DNA from: Cymodocea nodosa
Taxonomy: Eukaryota > Streptophyta > Magnoliopsida > Alismatales > Cymodoceaceae
NCBI GenBank assembly: GCA_036874045.1
Contig: CM072336.1
Coordinates: 26,301,501-26,365,500, forward strand
DNA length: 64,000 nucleotides
Direction: 5' to 3'
Shown here: positions 26,701 to 38,419 of the stretch, piece by piece
How the letters are laid out: each line of letters opens with the position of its first letter
Numbering within the stretch: position 1 is the first letter of the stretch
Made by a program: the position numbers and the translations under genes
Notes under the pieces: model-generated
What the model was told of the DNA's origin: nothing
The model's database searches: none
What the model saw: only the letters and a program-made list of their open reading frames with translations

Positions 26701-28507
26701 CTCAGATCTAGTTTGTTAGGTTGAAACCCAACTTGATATCCTACTGCACCTTGCCACAATCGTTTGCAACTCATCACATAGGCAAGATGATGGTGAAGTT
26801 TACCCATTATAATCTGATATTATATTTTCCTTTTCTGTACATCAGATTTGATAATTTACAGGTATGAATCATGAGAGAATTAATCCAAATAAATAAAGTT
26901 GTTAAAAGAAATTAACAGTAGTGGAAGAGAAGAATATAATTCAAAGAGTAACTAAAGCATAAAAATACAATTTATTGTTGTATCCGAAATTTATAAAAAT
27001 TAACGTAATGGTTGTGACAAAGAATCTTCCTTTACTTGTATACAATAATATAACAATAATGAGAGTTAATGCAAATTAATAAATATGGCATTGAGAGAAT
27101 TACTGCAAAATAATTAAGATGTTAATAACTAATGTTGAAGTGACAGAGGAACGGCAGAAGTTACCCTTTCTAATAATACTATAATATGCATATTTGGAAC
27201 TACACATGACACTAACAAAATTAATATCAATCATGATTGAATAGGTAATTTTGCTACACTTCAAATAAAAAGGCTGTGTCAGTTAAAACAATAGGGTTCA
27301 CTAGGAATACCCTAATTAACTACTTTTTCTATGAAATATATTTCAGATGCTTTAAATTTTATACCTTTAGTGATTCATGGAGATAGCTGCTGTGGTACCA
27401 ATAGCTTAGTTCTGCAAAGGTATGAGGACCTTGTTTTCTACCTTCCTCGTCCTCAAATATCCAACAAGACTCTTCACTTGATAGCATCTGATACAAGCCA
27501 CCAGAAGATATTCATCCAAAGAATTAACTTCAAGAATCCACTGAAAGACTAACAATCAAATCTGTTGTTTTCTTTCACCAAAAAGATGAATAACATTCAT
27601 AATTTGCACAAGATAGAAAGACCTAGTGAGACATAGAAGTTAGAAATCATTGGGAAATGCAGTGATACCCGGAATTCATTCATTTCCGGAGGTTCGGAAG
27701 CATGTGAACGGCAACCAGCTGCAACACTTTGTCCAACAAGTTGTGGAGTGGAGTTTATGTTGCAAACGGCAGAAGCATGTACATCATCACTGTTTGGAAT
27801 TGGATGTCCAGATGAAGCACTAGGAGTCCAACAGGCAGTGCTTATGAAATGTCTAAGATATTTTAACAGCACTCCACTTGCAAGGCTCCCATTCATTAGA
27901 GGGTATACTGGTAGGTCTTCTGGTAAAAAGCCAGTAGATAAGCCATCAAAAAGCTGCTCTTGCATATATGGTCCACACATCTGCCCGTTTTGACCGACAT
28001 ACATCCATCCGGTCATGTAAGAGGTCTGGCCGCAAGCATTATAATTCACTTCCTGAGCTGTTATCCCTCCACTATCGCTTGTAGGGACAATCTCGCATCC
28101 ATTGCTCGTAGGGTGATAGCTTCCTTCCATCACCACATTTGCTCCAACTCGAGGATAGCCTTCAATGGATCGCTTATCGAGCCCTTCAACACACCTGACA
28201 ATAGAAATCCACCAAAATTTAAAAGCCTTAAAAACCATGCTCACGTATAAGTAAACAAAAGCTGAAGCTAGCATTATTCAATGTGAAGAACATGGCTTTA
28301 CCAATGGAGACGACATTTTCCGTGCTGACATGGTGAAGAGCATATTCCATCGATCTCTCCTAAGCACACGCACGGATCAACAGAGTCTGGTGCTGATCCG
28401 GTTAACCTCAATCTCTTTCTAGTAAAAAAACAATCGTCATGCCCTCTGGGACGGCAACGATGAGTATCCACCACACCAGTACAACTTGCCTCGCAGTCAT
28501 GGACCAT
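17769..28507 (-). CDS. ATXR7: ATXR7/SDG25-type histone H3K4 methyltransferase (SET domain), complete
   Basis: This SET1-class lysine methyltransferase acts in the nucleus on histone H3 (K4; K36 is also reported for SDG25). Arabidopsis ATXR7 activates FLC and delays flowering. Minus-strand exons: 28302-28507, 27669-28194, 27365-27487, 23784-24113, 23599-23700, 23199-23519, 22795-23094, 22465-22567, 21978-22348, 20773-21808, 20237-20646, 20031-20153, 19846-19926, 18702-18755, 18476-18627, 17769-17790. All introns are GT-AG and phases agree, giving 1,419 aa, close to the Arabidopsis length of about 1,420. GYF-like folds lie near residues 131-185 ('[15 protein letters not shown]') and 250-310 ('[17 protein letters not shown]'). 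'[10 protein letters not shown]' is a family mark. The SET domain starts near 1280 and keeps 'GEL', 'FINHSCEPNC' and 'GEEITYNY'. Post-SET 'CYCGSRRCRGSMN' ends the protein. The ATG at 28505-28507 follows an in-frame stop. Upstream non-coding exons are possible. Confidence 0.93.
24167..24270. repeat. 54-bp tandem duplication in ATXR7 intron 3
   Basis: 'ttttatgcataaaagctaca' occurs at 24171 and again at 24225, followed by similar 'cacttcc(c)attcca' sequence in both copies. Confidence 0.8.
24697..25005. repeat. Two-copy tandem duplication, period 154 bp, in ATXR7 intron 3
   Basis: 'gatcaaccct' at 24707 recurs at 24861, and the whole block through 'cacctttgacctctcc' and 'tatgtatcacaaggcat' is repeated with about a dozen differences. 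Confidence 0.85.
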
Positions 28508-28519
28508 GCTTTATGGGAT

Positions 28520-31500
28520 ATCGTGGCTTTCTGCCCGGAAAAAAGCAGTTTAGAGTCTACCACGTAGCAGCCACCACCAATTATGGAATCAAACAATATA
28601 AAATGAAACAATAAAGGAAGAAGGAATCACATCCCAAACAGAAATATATACATATCTCGTCTGATTATTATTACGACAGCGAGAAAGATCTGGAAGTTCC
28701 GATCGCAGAAAATGTTTTACCGCTTGCGCGCCAAAATCGTTTAGAGCAAGGAATATGGAGTAGGGTTTCGATCATAACCTCGAAATGGGGATCCGAAGGA
28801 TGGTCGAACTCGGAGGCCGTAGGGGAGGAGGAGCCGCAGCCGAAACTATCGCCAATCGGAAGTGTTGAAAGGGGAACGAGGATCTGAGCGGCGTCGTCTG
28901 CCGCAAGAGGTGGAGAAGCCGACGGATAAGGTAGGGCTGGCGCAACCAGACCGTGAATGACGAGAGGGTTCGATTTTCACGAGCCCACGAGAAGATATGG
29001 TCCACCACACGGTAAAAAATAAATTTTAAAAAAACGAATAATCTGCGTCAGAAGCCGTTGTCCACGAAGTGTTGGTGTGTTACTGATGGAACGTTTAGAA
29101 AAGACAAATAATATTAACTAAATGAAATGTGGCATTGCAGTAATATGTATATGAGTGAGGGTTTAAGTTTTAAAATGTTAAAAATGTGTGCTCACGCTTA
29201 AGAAATGTTAAACGTAAAATGGTGAATATTATGTTTTAAAAACTTACTTAATTTAAATACAACTTGATCCTAAATAAATTTTAAATTAATATACTTAAAT
29301 CATAAGATAAGCATTTATAATATTTTTAACAATAAATAGTTAAAAAAAATTAACTTAAAAAAATAATTTTTGAAGATTAATAATATTGAGCAAGTTGTTT
29401 CAGAAGAAGAAGAAGTATTCACTATGTAAGTATTCAAGAATGTAAAAAATAAACTAGAGATAAAATACTATAAAATCTATGTAGAATAATAGAGAAGTGT
29501 AGTGTACAATCTGTGTTATAATTACCGTAAAGTACGATATATTTTTGCGTTATTAATTAAATTTTATTATTTTTTGACATATAGACAGATACAAAAAATT
29601 TAATCTTATCATTTTATATTTCATGCATAAATATACATATTTTAGATTATGTCATTTTTCCACTGATATACACAAATACTAGGAAAATAAGATATTTATT
29701 ATTATTTTCCGTTTGGTTAAACAAGCTTGCCGAAAAATTGGCCTACGCACTCGACAAATTTGATTTTCGAATCCGGTTTGAAAATCACCTGAAATTAACT
29801 TTTACCTCCTTTTTTAGTTTTTTGGGAGAAAAAAAAAAATCATCATCCCCACGCATGTGCGCTCTCACGTGAAGCAGTTTTAAACCTGGAAAAATATATA
29901 GATAAATAATGAATAATTTGATATTTCACTCCTAGTAAACACATTTAATAGAAAGATCGACTACGGTGTATAACGAACACCACGCAAAGTGAAGATTCTT
30001 TCCGCAAACAAATCATAAAAGTATTGCTGAAGTGAAACTTGCATGAAGGACAGATAAAAGAGCAACGTGATTAGAAAAAATCATATTTTGAAAAAGAAAA
30101 AAAAAAAAAGGGTAAATCGTGCTTCATGATCATTTTGGCAAACAACGTACTTTCAAGAGTGACACCAAATTTATACATAACCACCAATTTATCTTAGACT
30201 GTGGATTAATTAAAGAAACACAAAAAAAAATTATAATTCGCATTGGATTGTGAATCGGCAGAGGTAGTCATATTATTCATTTTTAAAATATTATAAAGAA
30301 AATGAGGTGTTTGTGGACTAGATGAAATAATGAAAATCATAAAATTGAATGTTTGTGTAGTTGCAGAACATGATAAAATTTTTAAAATTTATTAACTTTT
30401 AAATAATAAATTAAAAATTTTTATATTTGAAAAGTAATATTTCAAATATTGTAGTATATATTAACATTCCATTAAATACAAATATAACATATGAAATAAT
30501 ATGTTTGTAATTAACATAAACAACATTATTTATTACAATCAAATTTTTTTTAAAAGTAATATGTTAATGTATTATTTAGGGTATATCTGTGTACTTATAA
30601 TTTTAATTCTGTGAAATTTAAATTCTATAATATTTAACAAAAATTAAAATTTAGATGTTAGTATACATGATAAAATTGAATAAAATTAATTTTTAATAAA
30701 ACTTTTAAATAATTAGAGTGAGTTCTCTCTCTCTCTCTCTCCCTATCCCTCTCTCTTCCTCTCTCTCTCTCTCTCTCTCTCCCTCTCTCTCTTTCCCTCT
30801 CCCTCTCCCTCTCCCTCCCTCTCTCTCTCTCTCTCTTTCTCTCTCTCCCCCTTTCCCTCTCTTTCTCTCTCTTTCTTCAATAGTGTTACCATAATCTTTC
30901 ACGGAAGTCCATTGTGTGAACGAAAGATGTAAAAAGAGGAGACGATAAGCAGGATAGAATTTAATTTTCAATCTTTCAGACTCATAAAATAAATGATGAG
31001 ATTTACTAAAGAAACAAAATTTACTTTTTGTCAAAAAATAAATTTTATAGATTCACAAATAGCCTTCATACCAAAAAGTTTTCTATTTTTTGTCCAATTT
31101 CATGTGCACAAACTCTCCATTAATGTTATTAAGTTGTACCAAAATTAATGTTTCTTAATGATGAGAAACATTTTATTTAATATAGAATGAAATAATTGAA
31201 AATTATCTTCTTCCATATTTTATGTCATTTCCTATCTTCATATTTTCTAATTGCACAAACTCTTCTTAATTCTACATCAAAAATTAAAATTGACAATAAA
31301 ATGTGTGATTAAAAAATCATGCAAATGTAAAAAATTGAAATTATTTTATAGTCTACTAGATTTCTTACCAACTTAAGTGTGACTCCTCTTATATTAGAAA
31401 GTCCCTAAATGGGTAAATATATCGATATTGTTGTGTTTTTTCCCACTTCAAAAATATGGAAAAAATAAAGAGATTATGATAGTGTTGAGCAACAAAAGAG

Positions 31501-32060
31501 TAAAAATGGGAGATGTTTGACTGCAAAAATAATGGCAAACAAGTATTCAAGGAATCACGACGATAACACAACGATATAGGTTAAATAAAATTGCTAGCAT
31601 CTTTCTCACAAGGTAGTCTTCCCAACTAAGTCAAATGGTTACACATTTGGTATGTTAAAAAATAACGTGCAAATAAAAATTACGAAATACAAGTAAAATT
31701 TTACGTTGAGCTTTACTCTACGTTATTAAAATTTTGTTAGAACATATAAGTAATACTATGACATGCAAACAAAATGTTAAATCTAGAGAGGCAAATAAGT
31801 TTTTTATTATAATATTAGTGACTTTAGTTTTGATAAAAATTATTAATACACTGCTCTATGGAACTTAGTTATCCTAGCTGTCATGTAAATAAATACCCTA
31901 AAAAAAACCGTTAAATTTGTAATTAGGGAAAATAATTTTTCTTTATGATTTCTAAGTATATTTGAATCTAATAAGCTTGCAACTACGTAATATTGCAATA
32001 ATTAGAGAAAATTGTTCTATTAAAAAGAAAACAAAAAACACGTTAAACTTTTTGTCGGAC
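28520..32060. other. Intergenic DNA between ATXR7-like and PPR genes
   Basis: The GC-richer part at about 28690-29000 is probably the 5' leader and promoter of the ATXR7-like gene, which reads leftward. The frames there show no domain. The rest is AT-rich with a long CT tract (listed separately). No gene or named element is visible. Confidence 0.5.
30721..30875. repeat. Long CT-rich simple repeat
   Basis: About 155 bp of almost pure pyrimidine, mainly (CT)n with CCCT and TTTC interruptions. The minus strand is a (GA)n tract that reads as a false Arg/Glu-rich frame. Confidence 0.95.
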
Positions 32061-32064
32061 GACG

Positions 32065-33717
32065 ATGCCACCAGCACCGCCGACGACGGCAACAGCGGCC
32101 CCGGCGGTCTCCTCCCTCCTCCGCTCCTGCAGAACACTCGCCTGCCTCCACCGTCTCCACGCCCACATTCTCAAGGCAGGGCTATCCCAGCACCCGCTCA
32201 TCGCCACTCGCTTCCTGTCCGCCTGCGCCTCCCTCTCTGCCGTCCCGTACGCCACAGATTACTTTCACCATATCGACCACCCCAACGTCTTCCACTGGAA
32301 CACCCTCCTCAATGCCTTCTCCACCCACCTCTCCCTCTCTTCCACGCTTTCCTTCTTCAACATGATACGGTCCGTGTCCACTCTGAGGCCCGACGGCTTC
32401 TCGCTCCCACCCGTCCTCAAGGCTTGCGCTGCTGGGAAGGATCGGCGGGCGGGCGTGATGGTTCATTGCTGTGGGTTGAGAGTCGGTGCAGCGGAGGACC
32501 TCTTCGTTTCCACGGCGTTGGTTGATATGTACGGGAAATGCAATGACGTCCCGTCTGCCAGGAAGGTGTTCGACGGTATGCGTCATCGGAATCAAGTGTC
32601 GTGGACGGCAATGATCGTTGGGTATTTGGGTATCGGTCGTTTGGATTTGGCTAGGCAGTTGTTCGATCGGATGCCAGAGAGGAATGTGGTTGCATGGAAC
32701 GCGATGATTGGTGGGTATGCGAAGAAGGGGGACCTAGAGATTGCGAGGAAAATGTTTGATGATATGCCGGAGAGGAATGCAGCCTCGTTCACGCCTCTGA
32801 TAGATGGTTATGCGAGAACCGGGGACGTCGTTTCTGCACGGGCCTTGTTTGACAGGCTGAGTGATAAAGACCTGTTTTCCCGGACCGCGATGATTTGGGG
32901 CTATGTCCAGAATGGCCAGCCAGAGGAGGCCGTGAACATATTCTTCGAGATGAAGAGGAACGGCGATGTTGTGCCCGATGAATTCATCGTCGTGGGATTG
33001 CTATCAGCATGCTCCAAATTGGGTGATCTTGCGTTGGCCAAGTCCATTGATTCTTATGTCAACCAGAGCCAGAAGTTTCTCAGGTCTGCCCACGTCGTGT
33101 CAGCGCTAATAGATATGAATGCCAAGTGTGGCAACATGGAAAGAGCAGCCATTCTGTTCGATACACTTCAAAAAAAAGATCTGATATCGTATTGCTCGAT
33201 GATGCAGGGCTACTCAATTCATGGATACGGTGATAAGGCGGTGCACCTCTTCTCTCAGATGCTCAACGACAAGCTAGTGCCAGATGAGGTAGTGTTCACC
33301 ATCCTGCTCACAGCATGCAGCCGTGCTGGTCTAGTCGAGGACGGCCACACGATATTAAAGCTAATGAAGGATGAGCACCACATAACTCCATCCGCTCGTC
33401 ACTACGCCATTGTGGTGGATCTACTGGGGAGGGTTGGTCAGCTCAGCGAGGCATACAATGTTATCGAATCAATGCCTGCGGAGCCTCACGCCGGTGCTTG
33501 GGTTGCGCTGCTGGGAGCGTGCAGGTTGCACGGCGACGTTGGGCTTGCGAGGACGGTTGCAGAACGACTGTTTGAGGTTGAGCCGCAGGGTGGGGGAGGT
33601 TATGTGTTGCTTTCTAACATCTGTGCGGAGGCACATCGGTGGTCTGACGTCGAAGATATAAGAGCTTTGATGAAGGAGAGACACGCCAAGAGGATGCCGG
33701 GTTGCAGTTGGGTCTAG
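32065..33717 (+). CDS. Pentatricopeptide repeat protein, PLS class with E domain, intronless
   Basis: This 550-aa frame encodes an organellar RNA-binding protein of the PLS subfamily. It is built of about a dozen PPR motifs, for example 'NQVSWTAMIVGYLGIGRLDL' followed by 'ARQLFDRMPERNVVAWNAMI'. Such proteins typically act in site-specific C-to-U editing or other RNA processing in mitochondria or chloroplasts. The N-terminus (32065-32200) is rich in Pro, Ala, Thr, Ser and Arg with few acidic residues, which fits a transit peptide. The C-terminus has the E-type region ('HYAIVVDLLGRVGQLSEAYN', 'WVALLGACRLHGDVGLA', 'GYVLLSNICAEAHRWSDV'). The frame stops directly after 'PGCSWV', so E+ and DYW extensions are absent. 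An E-only protein would need a DYW partner to edit. There are no introns, as is usual for this family. The target transcript cannot be predicted from what I can see. Confidence 0.93.
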   Translation: MPPAPPTTATAAPAVSSLLRSCRTLACLHRLHAHILKAGLSQHPLIATRFLSACASLSAVPYATDYFHHIDHPNVFHWNTLLNAFSTHLSLSSTLSFFNMIRSVSTLRPDGFSLPPVLKACAAGKDRRAGVMVHCCGLRVGAAEDLFVSTALVDMYGKCNDVPSARKVFDGMRHRNQVSWTAMIVGYLGIGRLDLARQLFDRMPERNVVAWNAMIGGYAKKGDLEIARKMFDDMPERNAASFTPLIDGYARTGDVVSARALFDRLSDKDLFSRTAMIWGYVQNGQPEEAVNIFFEMKRNGDVVPDEFIVVGLLSACSKLGDLALAKSIDSYVNQSQKFLRSAHVVSALIDMNAKCGNMERAAILFDTLQKKDLISYCSMMQGYSIHGYGDKAVHLFSQMLNDKLVPDEVVFTILLTACSRAGLVEDGHTILKLMKDEHHITPSARHYAIVVDLLGRVGQLSEAYNVIESMPAEPHAGAWVALLGACRLHGDVGLARTVAERLFEVEPQGGGGYVLLSNICAEAHRWSDVEDIRALMKERHAKRMPGCSWV

Positions 33718-33724
33718 ACGTCTA

Positions 33725-36700
33725 GTCCAGGAAAACGTCTTCTTCCAAAGAAGCAATCAATGACCGTAAGTTTTATGTTCTTTGTTTTAAATTTTAGATC
33801 TCTTCTGGTGGTCTATAATTTTAATGCAATGTAATTAAATTTCAATGTTCAGTAATGAAATGCAAATTAATTATAAGATTATATAAAAAGTATAAGATTA
33901 CAATATTAAAGTATCAAACCGTACATTATGATATGTTGTCAAAAGAAAATTAAACATCATCCCCAAGTAACACAAATCACCATGGTTTCTATGAAACATC
34001 TTTCATGCACGCGTCTTCCTATCAATCATGATATCTCAATGCTCTTGCATGCATTTATCAGTTTTACATTCTGGGTCTTGATCACTTCATTTAAGTTCGA
34101 TTATGCACTTTCAATTCAACTTAGTTATCTTACTGGCTTGTATCTTCTGGATAGAATCATGTCGAGCCCATTAAGATGGATGACCACACAGCTTGGTTAC
34201 TTGAAAAATTCAAGTAAGCCTTCGTTGAAACTTGATCCAACAGCCCACACTGATTTATTATTCCCAAGTCCTTGACATCTCAGCAACATCAAAAGCTTTA
34301 GTGGACTACGCGACGTACACTCCAGTTTACTTAGAAACATTATTTGAATATTATAATCGATATATTGTAAAAAATTCAATGTTACCTAACAATACTACAG
34401 GATACGATATCATATGATTTAAATATATTAATTTAAAATCTGTTAACGATGAAGATTGTATTAGAAACAAATATTTATTTTAAATTACATTTGTTTAAAC
34501 TTTGAAAGAAAGTAACTTTAAATTGAAGCGACATCGTAGTTGTACATCGGGAAAGTAGTTTTAACAGAAAAGAGTTTAAAAAAATATTTGCTTATCAAAG
34601 TAATCATAGTTATAAATTTAGAAATTTGTTTTCTTTAAATTATTCTTTTTTAATCTGTAAATTGATTAATGTTTGGTTGGCGACAGCTTCGCCACGTTGC
34701 AGTTAAAAGTTTGTGTTTTGATTATTTTCGTTTAGTTCAAACTTTACAAAATAAGTTACCTTAATATTTACTATTCACAAATTTTAAATTGATATATGTA
34801 ATTTAGAAGAAACATATGTAAAATAAGCATCTACAGAATTTTTTTTTTTTAAATTTTTGTTATAAATGTCTCTAATCTTATTTTTCCCTATTTTATATTA
34901 CTGTCGTTTCTAGAGTTGTAAGGCAGACAAAGATGAAAAAGGGAAATGATTGAAACGCATCATCGACTGGCGGTTGGTCGGACGTAAGCATCGGAGAATA
35001 TGAGAAATGAAGCATTAGGTGGGATGCCGTGATCGGAGAGCATCGCGTGTGGTGGAAGGCGAGACCAGCCGGTCCTCCGTCGGCCGCAGCGGCGACGACG
35101 TTTCTCCAAACGAATCAGCCACAATGGAAAGCGGCGGTGGAAGGAGAGGACGACGACACCCCAAGGAAATGCAATAAAATACTTTAAAAAATAGTTGATA
35201 AGTGTGGTGGTACGTCTCCTCCTTAATAATAATATTATTGTTACCATTCCTTTCGGATTTCATAATTGGAATTCTTGGCTCTTAAGATTATTTATTCCAT
35301 GGTATTGCGTACGATGGGGGGCCTTGACTGAGAGGGACTACCTAACGTACGTATTTTACCAGCCTACATGTAGCTTCTTTTTTTAAATATAATTTTTTTT
35401 GTGAACTACATTTTTGTATTTTTTTTTTTTGGAAAGCATGCCATTGATTTGATGCCTCGATCCTACGTTTATAAGGAAGGTGAGAAAAGTTTTTACCACT
35501 TTCATATACGGTCATCAATGCATGAACTAGATTTTTTTGGAAAATGTTTATCGAAGTAGCAATTCGTTAAGGGTTTTTTTTTTTTTTTTAATTAAAGGAA
35601 AAAAGGAAAAACACGAGATGGTGTCCTGGAGTGATGAGGAAGTTTCTCATTTCTTTTTTGATTGCAATATTAAAATCTGTGAGAAAAAATCAATATTTGA
35701 AATACACCAAGACAGGAAGGAAGGAAGAAAGAAAGAAAAGACACATCAAAAAGCACATGTTTTCTACCTGCCATGCCATCAACAACTCAAAAGTGTAGAA
35801 TCATCACTCCACAATAATGGAGTATCTAAGGTGAGAATGGATTTTCCTTCCCAATTTTTCCATTCCCATGATGTCTTTCTTTTCAATGTATACCTAATAA
35901 TCAATCATGTATCATCCCCAATGCATTCATTATATATATATATATGTGTGATTGGTGGGTTGGTACATCAAGAGAACAACTTAAAGGGATAGGAAAATCC
36001 TACTCATGCATTATGGATATATTATTTTTTTTTTTTTAAAAAAAAAATATATATTTATTTTTAGAATTTTTCCTTAAAAAAAATCCATTTAAATGGTTCC
36101 ACTTTTCACGTTGACCCTCCTTGATCCACATGGAGTTTTTGCGTGTAATTGGTAGAATCCAACATGTGTGTAGTTGTTGAAGTGATCAAATGGAAATTTA
36201 TGAAAAATAAATACTAGCTAGTACATGCATGTCCTCCTTCCTACCACAGGACAAGGAACATTTAAAATAGATTTTGATTCTCTTTGTCTTTGCCTATAAA
36301 TCAGGTATGCAGGGTAGTTTTTTTCATTGAATAAATCATAGGGTATATTTTACAATATCAACTAGTCCAAGCAATATTATCTCTCGCAATTTCTTTCATT
36401 TTTTTTTCTTCCATATCATCTTCTATTAATCATTTATCTCTCTTACTCTCACACTCTTTGATATTATCCTTTTCTCTTCCATCCTTTATAATATATCTTC
36501 AATGCTAATTATCTAGGAAGGATTTCATTATGGTTGGTGCTCTCTCTTTTTTTCTTCTAATTTCAAAAAAAAATTATAGCCTAGTAATTGACCTGGTGGC
36601 ATATATTGACGTTAGCCATGACAATAATAACTTACTTTTAGATAATATAGTAATATCTGATTGACCTGAATTTTGTGTGATTTTCCCTATTTTGTTCGTA

Positions 36701-37800
36701 AATTAATTTTTCATGTGTCATTTGTAAAAATAAATAAATTATCCGAACTCATGCCTAAAATTTTGGGCTAATGTATTCACCACCTACCGATAAAAGCTAA
36801 GAATAAATTCACACCATATTTGTGCTTAAATAATCAAAACAGACCACACGTTTTTTCATCAATATGTACGTACAATTTTAAATAATCATTGGTCCCAAAG
36901 AATACCATATTTGCCTGGGTGCTTCCATGCATTTATTTACTTATTTTATATGAACCGTGTTAGTGGAACCAAGCAAGAATTTTTAGGTTTGGTTTGTTTA
37001 TTTAAATGAGTTCAATCATGCTAAAAGTTGAACCCATTTACAGTAAAGTTTATGTCTATGTTTTTTAAAAAAAGATCAATTATTTTTGAATTTTTTACAG
37101 TTTGTTGTTGTTGTGATTTTTTTGGTAATTGTTATTGTTGTTATAATATGAAGTAAAATTACAAGGATAAAAATACAGAAATCAGAAACTACTAACTACC
37201 ATATAATCAAATCCACACTATTCGACGAACGGTTGGGATGATTTTCACAATTCTATTATACAAGTAATTGATTTCTTTCATCCCATAAGATTATCAAGAT
37301 ATTGAAACTAGAAAATTCTTAAACTAAGGTAGAAACATTTCTCAAATAAGAAATAACGACGGCGGTAATTTGTACAATTTCGAAAAACATCAGAATTTGT
37401 AGCTAATGACGCACAAGTCCATGGCCAAACTGTCGGCGCACGTATTTAATATTATTATTATTATTCGCCGTCGTTGATTATACGGAATTGTCCACGTGAT
37501 CGTCGCCCACGACAGCAACGTCACCACCACCAGCGGTCGTTAGAAAAATGAAATAAAAAGACAAAAAAAATCAACGGTGGGATCGAGATTGCAACAACGG
37601 GCGGCAAGAGCGAGAACGAGGGAGATAAGACGGCAAGTTCGCGGCCAACGGTGGGATCGAGGTTGACGGACACCTCCATCCTCCGTCATGTAAAATGCGA
37701 ATATTTCATTTAAAATTAATTAATCATAAGTAATTAATTTTTATTGTATTAGATTATGATTTATCTTTAATTAAAATAAATAAATAAAACTAAGAATAAT
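33725..37800. other. Intergenic DNA between PPR and CESA genes
   Basis: No gene is supported. GC-rich islands lie at about 34965-35165 and 37440-37690. The second is upstream of the cellulose synthase and may be promoter DNA. A 'ctataaat' box at 36292-36299 followed by a pyrimidine-rich stretch looks like a promoter and leader, but no coding exon follows. The frame at 35537-35992 is low-complexity and crosses poly-T and AT repeats. Confidence 0.4.
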
Positions 37801-37805
37801 GATAT

Positions 37806-37814
37806 TTATAAAAG
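37806..37814 (+). promoter_or_regulatory. Possible TATA box of the cellulose synthase gene
   Basis: 'ttataaaag' lies about 610 bp upstream of the start codon, and GC content rises soon after it, as expected of a transcribed leader. The leader would be long for a plant gene and may contain an intron. This is a weak call. Confidence 0.3.
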
Positions 37815-38419
37815 AAAAGGGGGAACCTTTTGTACCAAGAGTAGTAGTCGTTGAGCTTGTCCCTGAGCTGGATTGTCAAATCTCGGTTTTCTCCGGTTCT
37901 TCACCTCTTCCTGCCTTTTACGACGACTTGTCGGTGGTGGTTTTTTTTGTTACCATGCTTGGGGTGGGGTTCCTCTCATTCCCGCTCCTTTTTCACGTAC
38001 CAGGCAAGGAATGATAAAGACAGAAGCCAACAGCCACCTTGGCCAGTGGTGGCAACTGGAAGAGGAAGGAAGGAGTCATGGACGAAGGTGTGATGGAAAG
38101 GGAGAGGTGACCTACTGCTGCTGTTGCCATTGCTCTGTCACCAACACCACCCACCTACCTTGTTGTTCTTGATGATGTTGTGCTTATAGTCCCAGTGAAG
38201 CTCGTCACTTGGAGGGAGTGCCCATTTTGCTCCCACTCGTCGGTGGTGCGCCAGGTCGCCGCCTTTCCCCGGATCTTGCGGTTTTGTTCGGTTCTGGAAT
38301 CTGGGTGTCCTGTTGCTCCTGGTAAGGGTGGTTCCCGTTTGGGATCTGGTGCGTAGCTCGCGGTTGCTGCTGCTGAAGGGCTCGGTCGTCGTCCGCATTG
38401 GTCGGTTTCCGCTTTCGCA

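Larger units (their letters stand above)
24114..27364 (-). other. Large intron 3 of the ATXR7-like gene
   Basis: This 3.25-kb intron is much longer than the others in the gene. It carries two tandem duplications, a 15-base or longer A run near 25682 and stretches of mixed composition that suggest an old insertion. I recognised no transposase or reverse transcriptase and no long terminal repeats. Confidence 0.6.

Noticed and set aside
30705-31034. Arg/Glu-rich minus-strand frame
   Set aside because: It is a translation of the CT simple repeat.
31962-32525. 187-codon frame overlapping the PPR gene start
   Set aside because: It is a frame shadow of the GC-rich 5' part of the PPR gene with Pro/Arg-rich content and no PPR motifs.
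33928-34417. Overlapping frames downstream of the PPR gene that vaguely suggested a retrotransposon piece
   Set aside because: I found no reverse transcriptase, integrase or gag motif and no long terminal repeat.
35537-35992. 151-codon frame upstream of the cellulose synthase
   Set aside because: It crosses poly-T and TATA microsatellites, has no domain and has low-complexity Lys/Phe content.
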